Source: Actinobacteria bacterium UBA2279
GTDB taxonomy: Bacteria; Actinomycetota; Coriobacteriia; Anaerosomatales; Anaerosomataceae
Assembly (NCBI GenBank): GCA_002347365.1
Contig: DDWT01000019.1
Location: 5,681 to 11,163, forward strand
Length of the DNA: 5,483 bases
Direction of reading: 5' to 3'
Both the position numbers and the translations under genes were made by a program. The notes beneath the pieces are model-generated. The model had not been told where the DNA came from. It saw nothing but the letters and a program-made list of their open reading frames with translations, and ran no database searches. Shown in pieces: positions 1-5,416 of this stretch; positions within the stretch are counted from its first letter, which is position 1, and each line of letters opens with the position of its first letter.

Positions 1-524
1 TGCTGCGCACCCATACCAGTCCGGTACAGGTCCACACCATGGAGACACAGAAACCGCCTATCTACGTGTTGGCGCCGGGTAAGGTGTACAGGCGTGACGT
101 TGCGGATCCGAGTCATCTGCCGCAGTTCACCCAGATAGAGGGGTTGGTCGTTGATGAGGGCATCACCTTCGGTGACCTGAAGGGGACGTTGGAGCACTTC
201 GTCAAGCGCATGTTCGGTGAGGACCGCCGTGTTCGACTGCGACCGCACTTCTTCCCCTTCACCGAGCCATCGGCGGAGGTAGATGTGTCCTGTGGCATAT
301 GCGGTGGAACAGGGTGCCGCTCATGTGGTGGCGAAGGGTGGCTGGAGATACTGGGGTGCGGCATGGTCGACCCCAACGTCTTCCGCTCCGTGGGGATCGA
401 TCCCGAGCGGTATTCCGGGTTCGCGTTCGGTATGGGTGCGGAGCGGATCGCGGCCCTGAAGTACGGCATCCCCGACCTCCGTCTGTTCATCGAGGGTGAC
501 ATGCGCTTTTTGGACCAGTTCTGA
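1..524 (+). CDS. pheS: Phenylalanyl-tRNA synthetase alpha subunit, 5'-truncated by window edge
   Basis: This is the C-terminal part of the catalytic subunit of phenylalanyl-tRNA synthetase, a class II enzyme that charges tRNA-Phe in the cytoplasm as an alpha2-beta2 tetramer with PheT. The reading frame is open from base 3 with no start, so the gene begins upstream; 174 residues are visible of a family length of about 330-350. Numbering from the Leu codon at base 3, residues 1-10 read LLRTHTSPVQ, the family's substrate-pocket motif. It is followed by class II motif 2 (KVYRRD) and QIEG at 45-48. FFPFTEPSAE comes next, and motif 3 is GFAFGMGAER at 140-149. The Ala of GFAFG (residue 142) corresponds to E. 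coli Ala294, which sets amino-acid pocket size, so a normal Phe pocket is expected. A C-x2-C-x4-C-x2-C insert at residues 98-109 looks like a metal knuckle. The ATG at 39 is internal, not the start. pheT follows after 47 bases, so the two are surely cotranscribed. Confidence 0.97.
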   Translation, partial: LRTHTSPVQVHTMETQKPPIYVLAPGKVYRRDVADPSHLPQFTQIEGLVVDEGITFGDLKGTLEHFVKRMFGEDRRVRLRPHFFPFTEPSAEVDVSCGICGGTGCRSCGGEGWLEILGCGMVDPNVFRSVGIDPERYSGFAFGMGAERIAALKYGIPDLRLFIEGDMRFLDQF

Positions 525-555
525 TCTACCGAGACGTTCCGCCCGCCCGGGCGTG

Positions 556-565
556 AAAGGAAGGA
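556..565 (+). promoter_or_regulatory. Ribosome binding site of pheT
   Basis: AAAGGAAGGA lies six bases before the ATG at 572 and is a good match to the Shine-Dalgarno consensus. It fixes the pheT start, which also agrees with the family's usual N-terminus (MRVSLKWL). A short GC-only inverted repeat sits just upstream of it at 540-553. Confidence 0.8.
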
Positions 566-571
566 CCCGCG

Positions 572-3010
572 ATGCGCGTATCGCTCAAGTGGCTATCTGA
601 TCTGGTGGACGTCCCGTTGGATGTTCCGGCGTTGTGCGACCGACTGGACATGACAGGCACCAAAGTCGAGGCCGTGCACACGACCGGTGCGGCTCTCGAC
701 GGGGTCGTGATCGGACAAGTGCTCACCAAAGAGCCCCATCCTGAGGCGGACAAGCTGTCCTACTGCTCTGTGGACGTCGGTGGCGCCGAGCCGTTGGGCA
801 TCGTCTGCGGCGCCTCGAACTTCTCGGCAGGAGACAAGGTTCCTGTGGCCACGATCGGCACAACGCTGCCCAATGGTCTGACCATCAAGCGCGCGAAACT
901 CCGGGGGCTGACCTCCGAGGGAATGCTGTGCTCGCCGACGGAGTTGGGTGTCGGAGGCGACGCATCGGGTCTGCTGATACTGCCTGAGGACGCACCGGTG
1001 GGTACCGCGTTCGCCGCATATCACGGTCTGTCCGACACGATTCTCGAACTCGAAGTCACCCCCAACCGTCCCGATTGTCTCTCGATGGTCGGAGTTGCAC
1101 GCGAAGTCGGTGCAGTGACCGGAGTACCGTTCCGTACACCCGCTTCCTCTCCCGATGAGAGCGGGACTCCTGCAGCCGAACTCGTGTCGGTGACGATCGA
1201 AGACCCGGCGCTGTGCTCCCGCTACACAGCGCGCGTCATTCGCGGAGTGAAAGTCGGGCCATCGCCGGACTGGCTTGCCGAGCGTGTCACCGCGGCGGGC
1301 TCCCGTCCGATAAACAACGTCGTTGATGTGACGAACTACATCCTGTACGAACTCGGTCAGCCGTTGCACGCGTTCGATCTCGCGACCATAGGTGTCGCAG
1401 ACGGCAAGGCTGCCGTCATCGTGCGTACCGCGCGAGAGGGCGAGCGGCTGACCACGCTTGACGGTCAGGAGCGGGCACTGGCGACTGACACCCTGGTCAT
1501 CGCGGATCCGCAGGGCCCCGTGGCGCTTGCAGGTGTCATGGGAGGGGAGGCGACCGAGGTCTCTGACAGCACCATCGACATTCTCCTGGAGTCGGCGTGT
1601 TTCGATACGTCGACGACCAGCCGCACAAGCAGACGTCTCGGCCTCATCTCTGAGGCTTCACTGCGTTTCGAACGTGGCGTCGATCCCCAGCTCGCGGCGC
1701 GCGCCGCCGATCGGGCGGCACAGCTGCTGGCGGAGATATCGGGCGGCGTGGTCGCGCCCGGCATCGTTGACGCCTATCCGGCACCCCCGGTGCCTCGAGT
1801 GCTTCGTCTGCGCGGCGAACGGATTCGCGGCATCATCGGTGCGGCGATCACGGATGCAGAGGCCGAGGGCATTTTGACCTCCCTCGGCATGACCGTACTC
1901 GCGGCCGATGATGGCTTCGATGTGACTGTCCCGACCTTTCGGCCTGACCTCGAGCGCGAGATCGACCTGATCGAGGAGGTGGTGCGCGTATGGGGGATGG
2001 AGCGCGTTCCGTCGACGCTGCCCGGAGGCCGCAAGCGGGTCGGCTCCCTGACGGAATCGCAGAGGCGCGATCTCGTGGTCGGACGGGCGCTTCGGTCCGC
2101 GGGTCTGAGTGAACACATCGGCTATGCGTTCGCCGATCCGCGCGACATGGAGCGACTCGGGTGGCAACTCGGTCCCGACGAGATCCCCGTGGAGCTCATC
2201 AACCCGATGTCGGAGGAACAGGCCGTGATGCGTTGGACGCTGGCGGCCGGGCTTCTGCGCGCTGTCTCGAACAATCAGCGCCGGGGCGTGAGTGACGTTC
2301 ATCTCTACGAGATCGGTAATGTCTTCGTCACCGCGCCCGGGCGCAAGCAGCCCAAACAGCGACTCATGGTCGCGGGTGCCCTCGCGGGCGCCTGGGAGCG
2401 TCCTGCCTGGAACGAGCCGGCCCGTACCCTTGATTTCTTCGACGGCAAGGGTGCACTCGAGGTCCTCTTCGCAGAACTCGGCGTTGACCGGGTGCGATTC
2501 CGTTCGACTGATCGGCCGTGGCTTCAGTCCGGCCGAAGCGCGGACGTCATCGTTCGTGGAGATGTCGTGGGCTGGATAGGAGAGGTGGTTTTCGGCGTTC
2601 TGGATGCATACGGCGCGGAAGGTCCGGTCACGCTGTTCGAGATCGGCGTCAAACCGCTCGGGAAGGCGGGAACCAGGGACCGTAGCTATGAAGCGATTCC
2701 CCGCTATCCCGCCGTGAACCTTGATGTAGCGCTTGTCGTAGACGAATCGGTGACTGCCGAGCAGATAACTCAGGCGATGGCATCGGCGGGCGGCAAGCTG
2801 CTCGCAGATGTCCGGCTCTTCGATGTGTACCGAGATGCACCGGGCGCGCCCGCCGATGGGCGCCGACTGCCGGAGGGCAAGAAGAGTCTCGCATTCTCGC
2901 TGTCGTATCGATCGAACGATCGCACTCTGACCGACGAGGATGTCCGGCCGGTGCACGAGAAGCTGGTGACCAAGGTCTGTCGCGCAACCGGAGCCGAGAT
3001 TCGTGGATAG
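572..3010 (+). CDS. pheT: Phenylalanyl-tRNA synthetase beta subunit
   Basis: This is the large, non-catalytic subunit of phenylalanyl-tRNA synthetase. It binds tRNA-Phe and hydrolyses mischarged Tyr-tRNA-Phe. At 812 residues it has the full bacterial length and all usual domains in order. An EMAP/tRNA-binding fold spans about 40-150 (HPEADKL at 56-62, ending with the GMLCSPTELG segment). The B3/4 editing domain covers about 210-390, with RPINNVVDVTNY at 245-256, QPLHAFD at 263-269 and LAGVMGG at 319-325. B5 is at about 408-478 (DLIEEVVRVWG at 465-475), then a catalytic-like core at about 490-700 and an FDX-ACB anticodon-binding domain at about 708-812. His266 and Glu340 lie where the Thermus editing residues His261 and Glu334 are expected (74 versus 73 apart), so editing looks intact. 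The start is supported by a strong RBS. The gene follows pheS by 47 bases. No hairpin plus T-run terminator follows the TAG stop. Confidence 0.98.
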   Translation: MRVSLKWLSDLVDVPLDVPALCDRLDMTGTKVEAVHTTGAALDGVVIGQVLTKEPHPEADKLSYCSVDVGGAEPLGIVCGASNFSAGDKVPVATIGTTLPNGLTIKRAKLRGLTSEGMLCSPTELGVGGDASGLLILPEDAPVGTAFAAYHGLSDTILELEVTPNRPDCLSMVGVAREVGAVTGVPFRTPASSPDESGTPAAELVSVTIEDPALCSRYTARVIRGVKVGPSPDWLAERVTAAGSRPINNVVDVTNYILYELGQPLHAFDLATIGVADGKAAVIVRTAREGERLTTLDGQERALATDTLVIADPQGPVALAGVMGGEATEVSDSTIDILLESACFDTSTTSRTSRRLGLISEASLRFERGVDPQLAARAADRAAQLLAEISGGVVAPGIVDAYPAPPVPRVLRLRGERIRGIIGAAITDAEAEGILTSLGMTVLAADDGFDVTVPTFRPDLEREIDLIEEVVRVWGMERVPSTLPGGRKRVGSLTESQRRDLVVGRALRSAGLSEHIGYAFADPRDMERLGWQLGPDEIPVELINPMSEEQAVMRWTLAAGLLRAVSNNQRRGVSDVHLYEIGNVFVTAPGRKQPKQRLMVAGALAGAWERPAWNEPARTLDFFDGKGALEVLFAELGVDRVRFRSTDRPWLQSGRSADVIVRGDVVGWIGEVVFGVLDAYGAEGPVTLFEIGVKPLGKAGTRDRSYEAIPRYPAVNLDVALVVDESVTAEQITQAMASAGGKLLADVRLFDVYRDAPGAPADGRRLPEGKKSLAFSLSYRSNDRTLTDEDVRPVHEKLVTKVCRATGAEIRG

Positions 3011-3011
3011 G

Positions 3012-3042
3012 TTGTGTCCAAGAAACAGTAATAAGGTATATA
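3012..3042 (+). promoter_or_regulatory. Weak candidate promoter upstream of argC (distal)
   Basis: TTGTGT at 3012-3017 and TATATA at 3037-3042 could act as -35 and -10 elements, but the 19-base spacer is long and the -35 match is poor. The -10 candidate sits in a 12-base perfect palindrome, GTATATATATAC (3036-3047), the most AT-rich spot in the window. If active it would give argC an untranslated leader of roughly 90 bases. The proximal promoter at 3078-3107 is the better candidate. Confidence 0.25.
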
Positions 3043-3066
3043 TATACGGACATGGATTCAGTAAGA

Positions 3067-3092
3067 GTGCATATAGGTTGACTGGTATGCAC
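3067..3092 (+). promoter_or_regulatory. Perfect inverted repeat, candidate operator over the argC -35 element
   Basis: GTGCATA (3067-3073) and TATGCAC (3086-3092) are exact reverse complements separated by 12 bases, and the proximal -35 hexamer (3078-3083) lies almost exactly at the centre. A repressor bound here would block RNA polymerase. The inner TGCAT/ATGCA halves resemble ArgR half-sites as I recall them from actinobacteria, which fits an arginine operon. Classical ARG boxes place such halves about 4 bases apart; here the gap is 14, about one helical turn more, so assignment to ArgR is tentative. In an upstream-initiated RNA the same repeat would form a 7-bp hairpin. Confidence 0.5.
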
Positions 3093-3107
3093 AATGAGTC
3101 GTAGAAT
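3078..3107 (+). promoter_or_regulatory. Predicted sigma-70-type promoter of argC (argCJB operon)
   Basis: The -35 element TTGACT (3078-3083) matches TTGACA at five of six positions and the -10 element TAGAAT (3102-3107) matches TATAAT at five of six. The spacer is 18 bases. Transcription would start near 3113-3116, giving argC a short leader of about 30 bases that begins just after the segment complementary to the argC Shine-Dalgarno sequence. The promoter lies in the only non-coding gap over 100 bases in the window. It would give the arginine genes their own transcription, separate from pheST. Confidence 0.55.
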
Positions 3108-3138
3108 CACCCTGTACCTTCGTCCGGGTTGGGGTGAT
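3106..3138 (+). promoter_or_regulatory. Potential hairpin masking the argC ribosome binding site
   Basis: ATCACCC (3106-3112) is perfectly complementary to GGGTGAT (3132-3138), the core of the argC Shine-Dalgarno sequence. The stem can be extended inward by two G-U pairs (3113 with 3131, 3114 with 3130) and, after a one-base bulge, by ACC/GGT (3116-3118 with 3127-3129). It would leave an 8-base loop. The structure would form only in RNA that starts upstream of 3106, such as read-through from pheT; RNA from the proximal promoter lacks the 5' arm. Confidence 0.4.
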
Positions 3139-3139
3139 C
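3131..3139 (+). promoter_or_regulatory. Ribosome binding site deciding the argC start
   Basis: GGGGTGATC matches the complement of the 16S rRNA 3' end (GAGGTGATC) with one wobble-tolerated change. It is ideally placed, with the GGGGT core seven bases before the ATG at 3143. Because the alternative GTG codon at 3134 lies inside this element, initiation at 3143 is favoured. The bases 3133-3142 (GGTGATCACC) also form a perfect 10-base palindrome. Confidence 0.65.
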
Positions 3140-3142
3140 ACC

Positions 3143-4177
3143 ATGGTTTCGGTCGCGATCGTTGGCGCTGCAGGTTATGCAGGCGCCGAGCTGACGAGGC
3201 TCGTTCTCGGACATCCCGAGATGGATCTTGTCATGGTGACATCATCCGCAGACGCCGGTCGTCGCGTGTCGGAGCTCTACCCGGCGTTGGCCGGTTGTGA
3301 GTCAGTCTACGTCGCTCATGACGCAGCGGCGGTCGCCGACGCCGCCGAGGTAGCGTTCCTCGCGGTTCCACACACGGCCGCCATGGCCATCGCCCCGGCG
3401 CTGCTCGGCGCAGGCCTGACGGTGATAGATGCGAGTGCGGATTTCCGGTTGCATGACCCGGCGGTGTTCTCGGCGTGGTACGGGACTCCGCACGTGTGTC
3501 CGGAACTGCTGTGCGATGCCGTTTACGGCCTGCCTGAGCTCTGGCGTGATTCCATCTCCGGTGCGCGCCTCGTGGCATGTCCCGGCTGCTATCCTACGGC
3601 GACGCTTCTGGCTGCGGCACCTGCCGTGGAGGCGGGTATCACCGTGTCGGGACGTGTCGTCGTGGATGCGAAGTCCGGTGTCTCGGGTGCCGGCAGGACG
3701 CCGTCTACCGCCACGCACTACGTCTCGGCTGCTGAGTCCGTCGCGGCCTACAAGGTGGGTTCGCACCGGCATACCCCGGAGATCGCTCAAGGACTACAGG
3801 ACCTTGGAATGAGCGATGTGCGTGTGACGTTTGCGCCTCACCTCGTGCCGATGTCTCGTGGTCTGCTGTCCACGGTCTATCTTGACGTGGCGGTGGGCAT
3901 GTCTGCCGAGGACGCTCACGCCGTCTATGCCGAGTACTACGCCGCTGAGCCGTTCGTCACGGTTCATCCGCTCGGCGTCATGCCGTCCACTTCCGAGGTT
4001 CGCGGATCGAACCGTGCGCATATCGGTGTCGCTGTCGACAGCACCGGGACACTGATCGTGTCGGCGGCGATCGACAACCTCGTGAAGGGCACGGCGGGAC
4101 AGGCGGTCCAGTGCGCCAATATCGTGCTCGGGTACGAAGAAACCACAGGCCTCGACCGGTTTGCACCGGTCTTCTAG
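3143..4177 (+). CDS. argC: N-acetyl-gamma-glutamyl-phosphate reductase
   Basis: ArgC reduces N-acetyl-glutamyl-5-phosphate to the semialdehyde with NADPH, the third step from glutamate to ornithine, in the cytoplasm. From the ATG at 3143 the protein has 344 residues, the normal size of the long (type 1) family. An N-terminal Rossmann nucleotide-binding motif reads VAIVGAAGYAGAEL (4-17). The catalytic cysteine is Cys149 in ACPGCYPT (146-152 region), a full match to the family signature. VDAKSGVSGAGR (174-185) follows, and HRHTPEI (208-214) carries the conserved active-site histidine. HLVPMSRG (233-240) and NLVKGTAGQAVQ (312-323) are typical of the dimerisation/C-terminal domain. A GTG at 3134 would add three residues, but it lies within the Shine-Dalgarno sequence, and the family normally begins only a few residues before VAIVG. 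argJ starts 12 bases after the stop, so the genes are cotranscribed. A 7-bp inverted repeat overlaps the last codons. Confidence 0.97.
   Translation: MVSVAIVGAAGYAGAELTRLVLGHPEMDLVMVTSSADAGRRVSELYPALAGCESVYVAHDAAAVADAAEVAFLAVPHTAAMAIAPALLGAGLTVIDASADFRLHDPAVFSAWYGTPHVCPELLCDAVYGLPELWRDSISGARLVACPGCYPTATLLAAAPAVEAGITVSGRVVVDAKSGVSGAGRTPSTATHYVSAAESVAAYKVGSHRHTPEIAQGLQDLGMSDVRVTFAPHLVPMSRGLLSTVYLDVAVGMSAEDAHAVYAEYYAAEPFVTVHPLGVMPSTSEVRGSNRAHIGVAVDSTGTLIVSAAIDNLVKGTAGQAVQCANIVLGYEETTGLDRFAPVF
4154..4171 (+). repeat. Inverted repeat (hairpin) at the argC-argJ junction
   Basis: GACCGGT (4154-4160) and ACCGGTC (4165-4171) are perfect reverse complements around a 4-base loop, TTGC. They form a compact 7-bp stem ending three bases before the argC stop codon and 18 bases before the argJ ATG. 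There is no U-tract after it (TTCTAGAAA follows), so it is not a factor-independent terminator. It may affect mRNA stability or the argC:argJ ratio, or it may simply reflect the coding of DRFAPVF. Confidence 0.45.
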
Positions 4178-4189
4178 AAACGGAACCGC

Positions 4190-5416
4190 ATGGAAACCAG
4201 CACCGAAACGGGATTCTCATACGCGGAGGGCGGCGTGACCGCGCCCCTTGGCTTTCTTGCCGCAGGCGTCAGCGCCGGCATCAAGAAGTCGGGGAAGCGT
4301 GACGTGGCGCTGCTGGTCGCCGAGGAGTCGTGCCCCGCAGCGGCTGTGTACACTCTGAATACCATGGCGGCGGCGCCTGTGCAGGTGACCAGGGAGCATA
4401 TGTCATCCGGCATTGCGCGGGCCGCTGTAGTGAACGCGGGCAACGCCAACGCATGTACCGGTTCGAGTGGAATGGCCGATGCACGTGCGATGGCGCAGGC
4501 CACTGCTGATGCGCTGGGGTGTGACGCCCGAGAGGTGGCCGTCGCCTCGACCGGTGTCATCGGCATGCCCATGCCCATGGATCTCGTCCTGGCCGGCATT
4601 GCCGAGGCAGCCTCGGAGTTGAATAGCACTGCAGGTAATGCGGCCGCCGAGGCGATCATGACCACCGACACGTTCCTTAAAGAGGTCGCGATCACGGTGG
4701 AGGTCGAGGACGTCCGCTACACGGTCGGCGGGATGGCGAAAGGCAGCGGCATGATCATGCCGAACATGGCCACGATGCTTGCCTTCGTCACGACTGACGC
4801 GCCTCTCACCAGTGAGGCGTGTGCCGTCGCGCTTCGCTCGGCCGTGGACGTGACATTCAATCGCGTCACCGTGGACAGCGACACCTCCACCAACGACATG
4901 TGCCTGCTGATGGCCAGCGGGGCGGCGGGCGGCGACTCCATCGGAGTCGGCGATGCCGGATTCGCGGTGATAGGGGGGGCGATTCGCGCAGTCTGCGGAG
5001 AACTTGCCCGGATGATCGTGCGCGACGGCGAGGGCGCCACCAAGTTCATCGAGGTGACGGTTCGCGGTGCGGCAAGTGACGGCGATGCGCGCGACGCGGC
5101 GATGTCCATCGCGAACTCGCCCCTGTTCAAGACGGCGATCTTCGGCGGCGATGCCAACTGGGGCCGTGTCGCCATGGCCGTGGGGAAGTCGTCGGCCAGG
5201 GTGGATCCCGACAGACTCGAGATCGTCTTCGCAGGGATAACCACGTGCAAGGACGGTACGGCGGTCCCGTTTGACGAAGACGCCGCCGCTCTAGCGCTAG
5301 CTGCCAACGAGATCGAGGTCACTGCGGATCTGCACCTCGGAGACGGGACGGCGACGGTGTGGACATGCGATCTCAGCTATGAGTACGTCAGGATCAACGG
5401 GGAGTATCGCTCATGA
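4190..5416 (+). CDS. argJ: Glutamate N-acetyltransferase / ornithine acetyltransferase
   Basis: ArgJ moves the acetyl group from N-acetylornithine to glutamate, making ornithine and regenerating acetylglutamate (cyclic arginine pathway). Some members also use acetyl-CoA, which the sequence alone cannot decide. The 408-residue product has the usual family length. The N-terminal part reads GGVTAPLGFLAAG (14-26), and VNAGNANACTG (81-91) and the oxyanion-hole motif STGVIG (120-125) follow. KGSGMIMPNMATML (184-197) contains the self-cleavage site: the precursor should split between Ala194 and Thr195 (codon at 4772), and Thr195 becomes the nucleophile. DSDTSTND (229-236), VRDGEGATK (277-285) and FGGDANWGR (318-326) are hallmark segments, and the C-terminus INGEYRS fits the family. 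The ATG at 4190 has a modest Shine-Dalgarno (ACGGA at 4180-4184); a GTG at 4235 (residue 16) has a stronger one. It sits 12 bases after argC and overlaps argB by 4 bases, implying coupled translation. A run of seven G at 4973-4979 stays in frame. Confidence 0.97.
   Translation: METSTETGFSYAEGGVTAPLGFLAAGVSAGIKKSGKRDVALLVAEESCPAAAVYTLNTMAAAPVQVTREHMSSGIARAAVVNAGNANACTGSSGMADARAMAQATADALGCDAREVAVASTGVIGMPMPMDLVLAGIAEAASELNSTAGNAAAEAIMTTDTFLKEVAITVEVEDVRYTVGGMAKGSGMIMPNMATMLAFVTTDAPLTSEACAVALRSAVDVTFNRVTVDSDTSTNDMCLLMASGAAGGDSIGVGDAGFAVIGGAIRAVCGELARMIVRDGEGATKFIEVTVRGAASDGDARDAAMSIANSPLFKTAIFGGDANWGRVAMAVGKSSARVDPDRLEIVFAGITTCKDGTAVPFDEDAAALALAANEIEVTADLHLGDGTATVWTCDLSYEYVRINGEYRS
5399..5404 (+). 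promoter_or_regulatory. Ribosome binding site of argB
   Basis: GGGGAG inside the last argJ codons (coding NGEYRS) lies eight bases before the argB ATG at 5413. It supports that start and allows re-initiation by ribosomes finishing argJ at the overlapping ATGA. Confidence 0.6.

Noticed and set aside
39..524. pheS beginning at ATG 39
   Set aside because: The same frame is open upstream and encodes the conserved LLRTHTSPVQ motif, so 39 is an internal methionine.
593..1369. Antisense open frame of 258 codons opposite the 5' half of pheT
   Set aside because: It is Arg/His/Cys-rich with no known domain, and it lies fully inside the convincing pheT coding frame.
1658..3094. Long antisense open frame (478 codons) opposite pheT
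   Set aside because: It starts with TTG, has no Shine-Dalgarno sequence or recognisable motif, and mirrors a clear full-length pheT. Long antisense frames are common opposite high-GC genes because of third-position GC bias.
3052..3104. Mini-frames MDSVRVHIG (from 3052) and MHNES (from 3087)
   Set aside because: They are too short, without Shine-Dalgarno sequences or a repeated-codon pattern that would indicate a leader peptide.
3094..3300. 68-codon frame starting in the pheT-argC gap as a protein gene
   Set aside because: Most of it is argC read in another frame (Arg-rich), and there is no ribosome binding site. Only its first codons are discussed, as a speculative leader.
4154..4180. argC-argJ hairpin as a transcription terminator
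   Set aside because: No U-tract follows and argJ continues only 12 bases after argC. A terminator there would break an obvious operon.
4717..5322. Antisense open frame of 201 codons opposite argJ
   Set aside because: Its Ser/Ala/Pro-rich low-complexity composition is typical of a shadow frame, and argJ on the other strand carries all family motifs.
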